Source: Gautieria morchelliformis (lineage: Eukaryota; Basidiomycota; Agaricomycetes; Gomphales; Gomphaceae). From it: a DNA stretch of 64,000 nucleotides. Both the position numbers and the translations under genes were made by a program. Under the pieces are notes generated by a model that searched no databases, had not been told where the DNA came from, and was given only the letters and a program-made list of their open reading frames with translations. How positions within the stretch are numbered: position 1 is the stretch's first letter; each line of letters opens with the position of its first letter. Below, piece after piece: positions 21,618-34,500 of the stretch. Location of the stretch: assembly GCA_015179125.1 (NCBI GenBank), contig WHVA01000557.1, forward strand, positions 1 through 64,000, in the 5' to 3' direction.

Positions 21618-23206
21618 GATCGCACTTTGGTTACGAATGCAAAGAACGTGCTAGAAACATACTAAAAGTGACTGCTCTTCCAAAACCTATGAATTCGTCT
21701 AAGCCATCGCACAAGCTTGTAGCCCCACGCATAATCGCAGATTTGGCGAACAAGTATGATCTGAAATGACGGCTTCGGCTCACGGAAATGACCCCAATCC
21801 TTCATAAATTTGTCCGGGAGACCCTCCCAACGGTCATAGTCTTCATAGTGAGGGTTTCTAGGGTTCCAAGGTAGCGCAGGAAGCTGCAGCTGCTCTTGCG
21901 TCAACTCGGAGGCGAAGCTTTCCAGGAAATCGAGGGCCTGACTAGCCGTCAATCGGCGACTGAGATCACGCGTCGTCATTCGGTCCATTAGCGGAGCAAA
22001 CATTGGAACAGTGCGAGTGAAATGCTATGGGAAAGAGTCCGGGTTACTATTCCAGTAAATATTGTGCCATACAGCGAACGAAAAGCGCACTTGGAATCGT
22101 TTACAGAAGAGAACACCAAGGCACCCTACATCGAATGCGAACGGGTCATAATCAAGTTCGCCTTGCTTCGTGTCATGAGGTTGGTCGTATGCGCCATCCC
22201 ACGACAGGTTACTAGGAAGCCGACACTCTTCTCTAGTCGCAGTGGGTGGGAACATAATGGAGATGTCGAAGTCGATGATGGCATACACTAAGTGGCCGTC
22301 ACGTCGGAGTGTCCTTCGCATCTCGTTCCATTCGATATGGGAGAAAGCCCCAAAATGATTGACGAGAATGTTTTCAGGCTTAATGTCCTGCACATATCAC
22401 TGACATGAGACATTTCGGGTGGTGCAAGAAAAGAAACGGGCTGACGCGGTGGACAATGTGATGTTTGTGCAAGAAGCTCAAGCCCTATTAAAGCGGATGG
22501 GATATGAAGAAAGGAATCAAGTGTTTGAGTGTTAGCAGTACCTTGAGCCAGTAGCGCATATAATCGACGACTTCACGGATGGTCGAGAACCAGGGGTGGT
22601 AGGCGAACTCACCCCATCTACGATGTGGTGAATGAGGATTGTTCATGAAACAACAAGTATACTGTACCTAGGCATGACCACAATGCAGTGATCTCCGAGA
22701 TCAACTAGATCCAAAGGCGGTAAAACACCATCGAACCGTTCCAGAGACTGGAGACTCGATTCCTTAATCAATAATTGCAAAATTTTGTACTCATCAGAAG
22801 ATTTCTTGGTCAACCTCAACGCAGTATGACGCTGCAGTGAATCTTGGGCGAATGCGATGCGTGGCTCGAATTGAATGAGCGTTGACCGAACGTGAAGAAT
22901 AAATGGACTAACCACGACGCGTCCACTCAGAGGCGGCACTGCCATACCCTCTTCATCTCCTCCAAAGTTTGAATAAGGATGCTCCACGTGAGAAACGGAC
23001 GCGTCATTTAGCTTGGGAGCCCAGTACGTCACGTCGCCGACGTATCTTTTCCTCCAATGATAGCCATACTCGAAGAGCGTGTATCCTCGCTCAGCCAGCC
23101 AGGACCTGGTGGAGTCCCAAAATGTGAGCCATGGATAGAGGGTGACACCGCGGTCGTCGCAATCGAAATCAACCTGTGGGTGTTGCTCCGGCTCAGGCAT
23201 CGAATG
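21618..23206 (-). repeat. Tandem segmental duplication, copy B
   Basis: Partner of 18880-20467. Scattered substitutions and rare one-base indels separate the copies. The first-exon sequence right of about 23180 is unique to this copy, so the duplication broke inside the gene. Confidence 0.85.
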
Positions 23207-23428
23207 TTTGATGAGTTGTGGAGACAGGCGGACGCGTTTACTCGGGAATCGGAATTTATGTAAGCTCGGCACTGGCAAATGACTTCCACTGACGTTACAT
23301 AAGCTCAGACTTGACATTGTTGGACCGGTTATTTTTATTTCCTTCATGCTAAGTAATTCCTCATTCACTCTGATTGATGTCCTGAGATCGTTGTAGAACG
23401 CTTTAGGTAGAGTCCGAGGCCTCCTCAC
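21662..23428 (-). CDS. Kinase-like protein, copy B (apparently intact, 511 aa)
   Basis: Five exons, 22668-23428, 22542-22617, 22446-22484, 22091-22387 and 21662-22024, total 1536 nt in one frame. The kinase fold is visible: ALRLTKKSSDEYKILQLL (beta-3 and helix C), DLGDHCIVVMPRW (hinge), LSFLHKHHIVHRDIKPENIL (catalytic loop), IIDFDISI (DFG position reads DFD), then an activation segment and a C-terminal tail ending RFWKSSHF. The beta-3 lysine appears replaced (ALR where VAIK/ALK is expected) and no glycine loop is evident, so catalysis is doubtful. The N-terminal start (MRRPRTLPK) is the longest option; initiation at MPEPEQH (residue about 78) is also possible. Confidence 0.7.
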
Positions 23429-24780
23429 ACTCGCTCATCATCACATGGCGTACACGCTCGGCACATCTGAGAAACACTTTAGGACCGTTTTCATCTACAG
23501 GTAACCAGATTTATATGAGATCAGTGACTACACAAATCCCATTCGAACAGTACCGGCAGAGTCAAGGGCAGTTTCAGACGACGACCGGCGCGCACTTTCG
23601 CGCAAGGCTCAGCAATCCATGACACCTGACAGTAGCGATGTCGTCATAGACAGATATTTTTTATGAGGACAACCCTTCCAGCAGTGTATTACGTCGGCGG
23701 TCCCTGTTTCGGGAAAGCTATTTTACCCAAGGAGAAGGGGAAGGACGCAGAGAGATAGTCTGGTGAGCTCAGGCTCCAGCCTTAGAAAACGCCAATCATC
23801 ATCTTGTAATAAAGAGTATCTGTATTGAGCTGACAAAACTCGTTTCATGAGATTTCATTTATCCTATTTCCCCGTGTAGGGGGTAGAGATTTCTGCGTAT
23901 AGAATGTCGGCATGGAAGTCGCGCATATCACAGCGAAGCCCGATGAGAGAAAGGAACGCACGTTTCCGTGGTACTACATTGTTGAGTTGTGTTGGTGGGG
24001 AAGATTAATTCCCATGTTCAAAAGAGCTTCTGACAAGAAACACTCCAGGTTGAACGTGTTAGCCACATTACGCTTAGTTTAACTTGCCTACTATACCCCG
24101 CAGCTAGTATGAAGTTGGCAAAGAGTGACAGCCATCTTGCATTATTCTATGAACGTCATTCAGTTACCGATCCCCATGGTTTACTCGCTAATATTTCAAC
24201 TGCCCACAGGACCACAGCACACTCCCAGCTCCCTACAGGAGATATGACAAAGACAATGCAATAATCAGAAAATTGTTGCAAAGGGCTTTGTTCCACTCAC
24301 CTGAGCCACAGCCGTGACGTAAATTTATATAGACCAAGCCATCCTATATACAGCTCAGGATAGTGCACCATGCTGGAAATGGGTGGAGAAGGTGGCGACT
24401 TTTAAGCCACACGCGAGTGGAAGTAAACAGAAAACATGTGCAGCAATGGAACGGCTGTCGGGGCAACGGAAGAGGACCTGCGTTGGAGAGAGAGGGAGAG
24501 CCGAGCAACTTCATAGTGGAGACTGTCCGCGGGCTTGTCCAAGGTCCTTGGACAGAGTTGTAATTCATAGTGCGTCTGCAGGTTCACGTGGAGTTGGCCC
24601 TCGTCCTCAAACTACCTTCGTGCGCTATCTCCACAGCAGCATGGACGCTACTGGAATAGATGAGTTAATGTTGGTGGATCCTTATGGATCCACTGTATAG
24701 TTCTTGCGTGCGGCGGTTCCCCAGATCATCTTACCTTACACTGTCACTACGTAGCACATGGAATAACCATATATTGGTTG
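23429..24780. other. 1.35-kb stretch without a supported gene
   Basis: Short frames only, no motif. It contains a perfect small palindrome near 24675-24694 (GTGGATCC/GGATCCAC with a four-base loop). It presumably includes the promoter of kinase copy B. Confidence 0.4.
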
Positions 24781-25360
24781 TAGGGCTGCACACTGTCCGT
24801 ATTACGGCTATAGCCGTATAATGTATGGCAAGTTGATGGAAATGGCAGACCATATACTGTCCATATGATCGACACCTCACCCCCTCTGACAGTACGGTAC
24901 GGGTACCGTACTGTCCATATTACGGTTGACGGATCCATAGGGCTGATCTATTATAGCTCGGCCTAAACTTAGATCATTCACCGGCTTCCTTACTCCACAT
25001 GACCGGCGGCAAAACTAAAATATTGATAATATCACACCCAGCCGCTCGCTACGGTATGCGTGCGCATGGCAGAATGTCAGCAGGGGTGAATGGGAGCGTG
25101 AGTGCCATGTAAATGGCCTGCCTACCAGCGGTAGCACCTGTCAGCTGATGTATTTTTGGGCTCGGATACAAGGTTTTCGGGTTTTTCCAAATGCATGCCG
25201 TATACACCGTACATGGCCATATTTTTACGGTATCATACGGCGTCAACCCATACCATATACCATACCATCAGCAGCGCACACAGACCCTTGATGGTACGGG
25301 TGCCGTGGCCGTAACATGGCACTGTACAGCCATGGTTGTATGGCACGGTGTGCAGCCCTA
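24781..25360. mobile_element. hAT-type MITE, 580 bp
   Basis: Terminal inverted repeats TAGGGCTGCACAC at the left and its complement GTGTGCAGCCCTA at the right, flanked by the exact 8-bp duplication ATTGGTTG (24773-24780 and 25361-25368). An 8-bp duplication with such ends is typical of hAT superfamily elements. The interior has no coding capacity and is full of short palindromes around TACGGTAC/GTACCGTA and CCATA/TATGG units. Confidence 0.88.
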
Positions 25361-25897
25361 ATTGGTTGAGTTCCGCTTGCCCTTGTGATACAAGGTTTTA
25401 AGATCCACTCTCTTACAGATTGTAATCGGGATCCTGAGGCACTGACAATCCGAGGGACCCTAGAAGGGTAAGGTGGTTGAAAACTGCTGGTTCTGTGGTT
25501 GATATCCAGGTGAATTAGGAGCCATTAGGTGGTGTAAAGGATCGGCACTGGGCCTGTGACCAGATATGGGGGTGCTTGCCAGAAGTGGGTGGTGAGGTGA
25601 GAAGTGTTGTTCGCCTGGAGTTAGTTGGCATTGAACATCGAAATGGGGTGGTGACATGTGCTCAGGGACCAGATGATGTGGTGTAGGCTGAGATGTGGAC
25701 ATAGTGACTAAGCAGGAGAAAGGGATGATATCTCCAGTAGGGTCTTGCGAAGGGGGGAAGCTGTTCACCTCGGAAGTGGTGCTGGCATAGGAACTGGACC
25801 TGTTGAGCGAGTTCTATGAACAACTGGTTGTTCTTGTTGTGTAGATGACATGAATAGGTAAGTGAATGCTTGACTGTAGCTGTTAGTTCAATTATAC
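25361..25897 (-). other. Unidentified open fragment beside X4
   Basis: Two overlapping minus-strand frames (25460-25768 and 25662-25897) that would join by a one-base shift. The encoded peptide is rich in P, H, S and Q (QPTPHHLVPEHM, LAQQVQFLCQHHF). I do not recognise it; it may be a retroelement remnant because X4 separates it from a gag fragment. Confidence 0.3.
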
Positions 25898-26883
25898 TGT
25901 CAAGATTGGATTTTAGGCATAATATCATGTATTAGTGAACACAGAGAATGCCCAAACGGCTTGTGCAATGAGGTGTGTAGTTCAGCAAATAATGTCAAGC
26001 CAATAAAGTTTTATGAGGTAAGGGGGCTACCCAAACAGAGCTTGCCCTGTCTACAGTTGAAACGAAATAGCCCGTGATACTTGACAATGTAATCTACAAG
26101 GTTTCATGGAAAGGTCATTTAGTAATAACAATCCTTTCACCAGTGAAGGTGCTCCTTTGGAGCCCTTTGCCAACAGCACAGACAAGGGTTCAAAGACGAA
26201 GGTGGTGAAGGTGAGATATAGAAACTCACCAGTGATGCTCAAGCCCCACTCTGGTCTAAGATAGTAGTCTATAGAAGAGGGCTTAAGATGATAGTCGCAG
26301 TGTGGTCAAGTTGTGCACAAGATAGATGTATGATAATTGAACTGCAAAATATACATGGGAATGTGAACTACTTGTACCGAATGCTCATATGATATCAGCA
26401 AATAGGCAAGAGGCCATCATGAGTCAGGGTTGGATAGGTGTGCGCAGTCAGGATACAACATAGATGAAACACATACAATAGAACTAAGGAGCAGTGCGAA
26501 CATGAAAGGATGGGGAGGAAAGAGGACAAAGGTACCTATGTAAGAAAACACACATTCAGACCTGCATACATGTTACCCTGCATGGACTCTTGGTTGGCTG
26601 GGTTGATATCACACGATCTATGGGTAGGATGTCATGTGAATGCATCCCACCCGTAGGAACACCCAAAGGAGGTTGAATTGGGAAGGTGATGGGGCCAGTG
26701 ATGAACCATCATGCCAGGTAAAGGATGTTGATTGTGTTTGATGGTGTGGCTACTGGTGAATGATGTGAGTAGCGAATGGTCTTTCGGCGAATTCGGCAAA
26801 GAGTGAACGGAGCAAACATAGAGGTGGAGGGATGAAAAGGGAAAATGGAGGTAACTTGATACAAGAATAAATGGGTCATGACA
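25898..26883 (-). mobile_element. X4: X element, short form, diverged
   Basis: Left end TGTCAAGATTGG, right end GGTCATGACA, about 986 bp. The flanking pentamers TATAC and CAGAC do not match, so one flank has been rearranged or this is a recombinant of two X copies. It carries more substitutions than other copies, suggesting greater age. Confidence 0.75.
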
Positions 26884-27130
26884 CAGACCTGAGACCTAAC
26901 CCCAACCCAAATGCAGAGGCAGATGGTGAGGAACAGGTTGGGCACCGAATGATTGCAGCTTTGGAAAAGCTCACTGACAGCGGACTTAGTGGTGGAGGTC
27001 GAAATGACTTGAAGGATAAACTCCAGGAACCTGACCAGTTTGACAGCTCAGACCCAAAGAAACTCTGAGGATTTCTATTGTGAGAGCAACTTCTATAGGC
27101 AGCTCACAAACCTAGATGGCATCAGAGAGA
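26884..27130 (+). pseudogene. Gypsy gag fragment (W-like)
   Basis: Encodes LRPNPNPNAEADGEEQVGH, then ALEKLTDSGLSGGGRNDLKDKLQEP and DQFDSSDPKKL, which parallels LREPDQFDGSDPKKLRGF in the gag of gypsy W (about 45890). A TGA follows KKL. It breaks off near 27130 at copia C1 sequence. Confidence 0.65.
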
Positions 27131-27318
27131 GTCTGTAGCACCGCTGTACAGTAGTTACATAATCTATACTAGGTGGTGAAGAAGGAAAGATCGGTCATAG
27201 CAAAGGAATGGGGGATAGCAATTGGTCAGTCATTGTCTGGATTTCAACACTCCTCTGTGATTGAACAATCGCTGATCCCCAGTTTCAAGGATAGTTTTTG
27301 ATGCTGTTCATGGGGTAG

Positions 27319-27533
27319 TGTAAAGGATGTCGATCTTATGACCTTGTATCACAAGGGCACTGCAGAACTTGACCAATGAGTGGTATTCTGAATGCTACGT
27401 AGTGACAGGTAAGAGTAAGATGTGATGGGGACCGCTGGTCGGTTCCCACGCATAAACTATACAGTGAGTCCCTAAGGGGCCCACTGGGGTTATGTAATAA
27501 CTAGTGTACATGTAGATACATAGGTTATTTACA
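27319..27533 (-). repeat. 3' LTR of gypsy V
   Basis: Near-identical partner of 35438-35654. Adjacent purine tract, seen on the plus strand as the C-rich run at 27534-27541. Confidence 0.88.
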
Positions 27534-27567
27534 CCCTCCCCCTATATAGACAACTATAGGGTACCGC

Positions 27568-29843
27568 TTAGGACTCATAGAGGTCATCCATGATGCCGTC
27601 CTCTAGTGTTTCCGATACGATGACATTGTCGTCATACGGGGCTGGTGGAGCACGTGACTCCTCCGGAGGCACCTCCGCATCCGTGGGGGTGGTTGGGTGA
27701 GGCGGTTCTGCCTCACCACTGGTGGCGGTATCCGCTTGGGTGATGAGGCCAGCATCCTCGCGGAGCATGGCCTCAACGGCCGGGTCCTCAGTCTGAGGAG
27801 GGGGTTGGAAGCGTGCCAGCTCTTGGTCAAGCTGAGCATGAGTGATGGGTCATGGCACTGCGGCCCTCACAAGTCGATGCCAATCGACTGCCACGGCTTA
27901 TCCGGAATGGGTAGGCTGTGTAGTAGGCCTTTGGGCCGTTGTGGTCCGGTTTTCGTCATCTGACACCTCGCGCACGATGTGCAGAACGCTTCTATGTCTG
28001 GGCTCATGCCTGGCCACCAATATGCTCTTCGAATGTAGTTCGAAGTCTTCAGATGGCCGTAGTGGCCGACTATCTGATGTGCCCGATCGATGATGATTTC
28101 GATCAGCTTCCTTCCCCCTTGAAGAACAGAGCGGGGGATGGCAATGACGTCTCTTTTGAGCTGGTTCTTAGTCCAGATCAGCCCGTCCCGGATCCTGAAT
28201 CTCGGGTGCACGTCGGGTGCGCCATGATTTTTGTGAACATGGCGTCCCTGTGGTACGCGTCTCGTAGGACCTTAGACAGGTCTACGCCTTGCTCAACGAT
28301 CCGGCGCAGGGGTGCGCCGTCATTTCCTGTGGCGATGACTTTGACGTCATCGTCGTCATCGTCGCATGAGGTGACGTTTGCGGGCTCTGGTGAGCCCTCG
28401 TTTAATGCGGCGGATTCCATTACTCTCACCTCTGTCTTCTCAGCGAGGCATTTAGAGCGTCTTGTCGCCGCTGTTCGCAGCTCGATATACCGGTCGGTGG
28501 GCAATAACTCACCGTCCGGGTCTAAACGCGCATCTGCGTTCACGAAGATGTGGTCCGGGTGATTGTCATCACTCGTGTCGTTCTCGTAGTAGTGCGACAG
28601 GCAGTCCGCTAACTTGTTCTCTACACCATCAACATGAACGGTGTTGAAATTGAACCGGGAGAGAAACTCCCACCATCTGACCTGGCGGTCAGATAGGCTC
28701 TTCTGGGTCTCGAAGTACTCGAGCCCTTTGTGGTCTGTGATGAGGGTGAACCTTTGCCCCAGCAGTTTGTCCTCCCATTTCATGAGAGCCTCGAGCACCG
28801 CGATCGTCTCGTGCTCGTGAGTCCGGTAGTGTTGCTGAGCAACGCTGAACTTCTTTGACAAGAAGCCGGCAGGTCGACAGGTTTTCCAGTCAGGACCTTG
28901 GCCGTAGACCGCACCGACGCCGGCTTTTGATCTGTCGGTGATCACCCAGATCGGCTCTGGGCACCTTGCATCTACTGGACGCAGGATCAGGGCCTTACAG
29001 GCCAATGCCTTAATGCTTTGCCAGCATTTGTCTAGTAGTGGAGTCCATTCGAATGGACGGTTATTATGCGCACAGCCCGATAGTGGGGGTGGTATATGCG
29101 CTAACATCTGGCATGTAGTGTGCCAGATACTGTACCAGCCAGAGGAAACGCTGGACGTTGTCGAACGTCCGTGGCCTCCGCCACTCGCGGATGCGTTGCA
29201 TCTTGTCCTTGTCGGCATGTACCCCTTGGCCATTGATGATATGGCCGAGACACTCCATTCAGATGGAATAGAGGTCCACCTTTTTCTTGCTCAGAAAAAG
29301 GTGATTCTTCATCAGTCTGTCAAAGACGATGTAGAGGTGCTCTTCATGCTCTTGTATTGAGAGCGAGAATATGAAGATGTCGTCCATGTATACATGGACG
29401 AAGCGACCTATGCAGTTGCGGAAAATGGCTGTCATCAGCCGTTGGAATGTTGATGGGGCGTTACAGTCCCCCATCTGTATCACCTGGCTCCTGAAGGTGC
29501 CAAGGATCGTGGCAAAGGCAGTCTTTGCTACGTGATCCGGATGGATCCGGATCTGCTTGTATGCTTCTGACATATTGAGTTTTGTTCGATACTGACAGCG
29601 AGCCATGTCTCTGCGGATGATATCCTGATCCGGGAATGGCATGACGTCCTTCACTGTGTTCTCGTTCTGCTGGCGCAGACCGAAGACGGTTCGCAATGTA
29701 CCGTTCTTCTTCGGCACACACAGCATGGGCACGACCTGCTGCGCGACTGCCGGAATCCACCACTTTGCAGTGGTGTATCGTTCTATCTTAGCCGACAGTT
29801 CCTCTTGGAAGTGTTCGGGGCATTTCGGTAGTCGATACCGCAT
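27568..29843 (-). pseudogene. Gypsy V reverse transcriptase, RNase H and truncated integrase
   Basis: RT 29843-29064: PMLCVPKKNGTLRTVF, MSEAYKQIRIHPD, and the catalytic YMDD in VHVYMDDIFIF. RNase H follows: WVITDRSKAGVGAVYGQG, HEHETIAVLEAL and the TDHKGLEYFE signature. Integrase begins with an HHCC zinc region (AHQIVGHYGHL, CTSCARC) and reaches PWQSIGID, then jumps to a proline-rich tail ending MDDLYES. The catalytic DDE core is missing, so the copy cannot integrate on its own. A frame break near 29258 separates the RT thumb. Confidence 0.85.
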
Positions 29844-30229
29844 GTGCTTGTTGGGATCGATGAGGTTGATCTCATGGTTGATCTCCTGTAGTGGCGGGAG
29901 TTATAATGGAATTCCACTGACTAAGTCAGTGATTTGTTCCATCCATTCCTCGCCTCCGCGAGGAAGGTCATCATCCATGAGGATGATGGTGGTGGTTGGC
30001 TTAGAAGCCATTAGGCGCTGTTGGCGTCTATTAGGTCCCGCAGCACGCGGAACCGCTTTCTTCTTCCCCATCGCTTTCACCATTAGGTGAGAGCGCCTCT
30101 CCCTACAGTTGTAGGGTGAGTTCGAGGACGAGTTGTCCCGCGACTCATCCTCCTGGCTTCAATGAGCCAGGTTAGGCTTCGGTGCCTGGGTGATCCTGCT
30201 CACCCGTGGCCCCTTGTCCTCGTTCGTCG

Positions 30230-30640
30230 GTCCATCGTCGTCGAATGAGACCTTGCCCGTGGGGATCACTTCGTTCCCCTTGCGGATCGTCCCTGGGCTG
30301 AGAAGTCCAGGGTTATGCCGAATCTCCTTAGGAACGGTGTCCCTAAGATCGCGTCGTAATATTCGACCTTCGCTACGTCGAAATATTCGTTGTATGTCTC
30401 ACGACCAAACTTGATGGTCATGTTCGTTCCATAGTTGATCATGGAACGGCTGCCTATGCAGGCTAGCTGCAGCGCAATTGGTTGCTCCAGGGAGAGCGTC
30501 TTCATTCCGGTAGCTCGCGTGAATTCGGGGGATAGCAGTACCCCTTCGCTGCCACTATCTAGCAGGCAGTGGGCTTTTACGCCGTTTATTTCCCAGTACC
30601 CTGATAGGGTATGGTTCTCACTGCACGGGCACGTTGGCCG
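30230..30640 (-). pseudogene. Gypsy V aspartic protease
   Basis: The minus strand encodes GVKAHCLLDSGSEGVLLSPEF, with the catalytic DSG, followed by MINYGTNMTIKFGRET and the hydrophobic AKVEYYDAILGTPFLRRFGI, which holds the ILG motif of retropepsins. It cleaves Gag-Pol in intact elements. A frame break follows in the linker toward RT. Confidence 0.75.
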
Positions 30641-30846
30641 CGTCCTGTGTTTGCTTCAGTGGTGATACACCGGCTCGGCCGCCTTGTCTGGCGTGACCGA
30701 CGTGCATGCCGCCATGACTTTCGTGGCGGTTTCGTCTTCCGGCGCGAATCTGATCACGCTGGACCTGTAGGTGGTGTCTTCCACCTCCTCATCCCATTCA
30801 TAGTATTGGGATGGCTCAGGTCCCACTCTTCAGCGGGCGCGTCTCC

Positions 30847-31568
30847 TGTTAAAAACACTGAAGAAACACTATATCATATCACTATCCTCATTACTACACT
30901 CGTCGATATCAAACAGAACCAACTACCCACACCCGCACATGCATATACTCACTCCAACCCATCGCCGAGATCGCCGAACTCCAACACACACGTTCGAACC
31001 TACTCAATCCACGCACCAAATTACCCCGATGTTGCAGGAAGCCATACCATATGCTCTCACAGCCCAGAACTCCCCTATATGCCCTACACAAGCACGCCGA
31101 GCCCGGTCCCAAGACCTACACATCGTATGATCACGTGATCTGATCAAGGGACGCAACTTGACGGGTCGGCCCTGTATAAATCTTGAACCTCTTCCCCTAT
31201 TCCTCCCCACATGCCATATGCCCCTTTTATCGATACAATTCAACCCCTAACCAAAATGTACATGTCGACATTAACCTTGACATTCCCCCTTTCGTCTATC
31301 CTTTATCCCAGTTACATCACAGCCAAGAAGACCAAGAGTTTTCTTCAGTAGTTAAATACCACGACTTGTACGCTACATTCCAGCAGTGAAATCCGATCCT
31401 ATTTTCTCTACATTGCAATAGTCAAAGTCTTGATAGCATTTATCATCAGACACATATACTTGGTTATATGTGCAGATATTCTTGCTATCTCTGATTCACA
31501 CTCGATTTATCTCACGTTCAGAGATTAAATCATATCACTTTCAATATTATTTTCAAATACTAACAAGA
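30847..31568. mobile_element. Unclassified 722-bp insertion in gypsy V
   Basis: Bounded by TCTCC on both sides (30842-30846, 31569-31573). Removing it rejoins the V reading frame around PDNGD-APAEEW. The left end is TGTTAAAAAC and the right end TACTAACAAGA, so TGTTA/TAACA inverted ends lie three bases inside the right boundary. No coding domain. It could be a solo LTR with a slightly altered right edge. Confidence 0.55.
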
Positions 31569-34500
31569 TCTCCGTTGTCTGGAGTGTCGTTGGGTTGGGT
31601 ATCACCCTCCCCCTCTTCATCAATTTGAGGGAGAGAATTTTGACTGAGATCTGTCTCCGGATCTTCAGTCTCCTCTTCATGCCTCGTGGCCGCTGTCCTG
31701 ATACTGGACTTAAGCCGGGGGCCTTCCGCCCTCTTGTGGCCAGGTTGGCCACATTCAAAGCACGTGGTGCTGCTTTGGCTGCCGCTGGGCCGATCGTTAG
31801 GCCGGCCCAACACTTTCGTTGGTGGGGCAGGTCATGGGGACGACCCTGACACTTGAGGCTGTTTAGCTTCAGGTGGGCGTCCAGCTTGTGCTGGGCGTGG
31901 GGGCGGTAGCCTTGTCCTGTTCCACTTCTTGAGAACAGGCTGGGCCTGGTAAGGCCCATTTGTGTCAACGGCTTTCTCCCTGTGAGCTGGGCAGCGCTTG
32001 CCGTTGCTGCTGCGCTTTCTGCACGGTGCATCCCCATGTTGTATCAGGATGCCTCCTCGATCATCCGGGCCATCTCGAAGAGTTGCTCTATTGAGCTGCT
32101 CTCAGCATTATAGCCCTTTTTGAGGACTTCGTTGCGCAGCGTTTCATGCAGCACCGACATGAACCGTCTCTGGAACATGTAATCATCTGGCGGCTGTATC
32201 ATACGTGCTGCATATTTCGTGAGCTCGTTCAGCATTTCCTGAACGGTTTTCATGCCCTGCATGACCGCGTCGAATTTATTCGATGCGTGATGGTACGTCA
32301 GTGTGTGCAGGAACCTTTTTTGAAGGCCTTGCATCACAGTTTCCAGCGTCCAGCTGCGGACCTGGTGATCGAAGTGTTCTACGTTTCGAAGGAACCACTC
32401 CTGGGCTTCGCCGGTGAGGCGAGTGCCCACATAGCCGACCTGCATGTCTATGCTGGTTGGCCCTAGGAGGCAATTCATTTTCAGCCATCGTAGGATGGCT
32501 GCCACGAAGATTTCAAACTCTTCGAGGTCAGATCCCCCGGCATATGGCTCGGGGTGAGCCAGTTTCATGCCAGCTTTCGCTAGCACAGACTTCTCCGGGT
32601 CTGTGTCCGCGGTGTCTGCTAACGCCACGCGGATCATCTGTGTGATCCCGTCGTACGGTTCCATTGGTATGATGTCGGCCTGGTCAGGGATTCCCTGGCC
32701 TTCTGTTGGGGCCATGGATCACTTGTGCGGCTGTGACGCCGCGCAGGGCAGGCTGTTGTATGCCCTGACGGGCCCCGGGCCCGGATCGGGCTCGGGATCG
32801 GGAGCATTTTGTGCTCTCGGTTCCGGGGGCGTTTTGTGCCTGGTGTCCCCAGTCAGTCCCGCGTTGTGGATCTGCAGCCTGCTGTTGTAGGCTGCGCGCT
32901 GTCGAGATTGGTTTTTAGGCGTTAATATCGTGTATTAGTGAACACAGCGAATGCCCGAATAACTTGTGCGAATAAGTATGCCGTTCGGCGAATAGGTGAA
33001 CCAATGAATGTTCACAAGGTAAGAGGGTTGCCTGAATGGGGCTCACCCTATCTACAGTTGTAGCGAAATGGCCCGTGGCACTTGACGATACAACGTGCAA
33101 GGTGTCACAGAAGGGCTGTCTAAGTAGCGACAATCCCTTTGCCGGCGAAGGTGCTCCTTTGGAGCCCTTCACCAACAGTGCAGAAAATAGTTCGAAGGCT
33201 AAGGTAACGAAGATGAAGTATGAGAATTCACCAGTGATGCCTAAGTCCTCTGCTGGTCGAAGATAGAAATCTCCAAGAGAAGGCTCAAGACGATGATCAC
33301 AGCGAGGTCAAGTTTGCACAAGATGGACGACATATGATAATTGAACTGGGGAATATACATGCGAATGTAAACTACTTATATAGAATGCTTGTAAGGTATC
33401 AGCGAATAGGAAAGAGGCTGTCACGAGTCAGGGTTTGATAGGGGTGCGCAGTCATGATACAACATAGATGAAATAAACATACAATAGAATGTGAGAAGAG
33501 GGAGAACATGAAACGATGGAGGGAGAAGGTGGCGAAGACACCTGTGTATGAAATCATGTCTTGGGGCCTGCATATTCACTGCCCTGCACGGGTTCTTCAT
33601 CTACTGGGTTGATCCCACATGACCCACAGGTAGGGTGTCCCATGAACGCACCCTGCTCATATGAACACCAAAAGGGGGTTGGATCGAGAAGCTGATGGAG
33701 TTACTGACGAGCCATTCTGCCAGATAGGGATGTCGATCGTGATTTGATGGTGTGCCTGTTGGCGAATGATGTGAGCAGCGAATGGTCGTTCGGCGAAATG
33801 CGAGGAAGGGCAAACGGAGATGTCATAGGGCAGGAGTGGTCAAGGTGGAGGGCGAAGCCGAGCAAACATGGAGGAGGGGTAGCGAAAGGTGAAATGGGGG
33901 TAACAAGGTGCAGGAAATACACAGGTCATAACAATCCAGTTACCAGAACACCATCGGAAGAGGGTCGCGCAGAGGAGGTGGTAGACCCAGCGATGACTGC
34001 CGAGTCAGTCCAAAGACGTCGATCGTGCGTTTGACGGCATGGCTATGGTAATTGGCGCGAACAGCGAGAATTGGTTGCCGAACATGACAATGGCGATCGG
34101 AACGAACACGAAGGTGGAGTGAGAAAATAGGAAAACTGAGCATCTGAGTATGGGGAATAAACGCGTCATGACACGCGCGCCTGCCGTGCGTCCTGTACGG
34201 CTTGCGTGAGCTGCGCATCGGGCAGCTGAGCGGTGTGGCTGTGGGCCACTGTTTCCTCAGCGTTCTTCGCTAGTAGCTTGAGTGCCCACGTGTGGCGGCG
34301 TGCAGCTGCGGCTTCTTTATGCTGCCAGTGTTCGACTTCGAGCTCTAAGCTCTCGGTCGTCGTTTCAGAGTCAGGCTCTGAGGCGACCTGTTCCCTAACG
34401 ATCTGTTGGATCATCTTACGGCTGTCCATTGGGGCAGCCGGTTGCTCTTGAGGTTCGTTCCCGAATCTTACATCCTGTTCGACCGGGACGGCTGGCGGCG

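Noticed and set aside
24363-24700. Small genes in the 23.4-24.8 kb interval
   Set aside because: Overlapping short frames on both strands with no splice-supported extension or motif.
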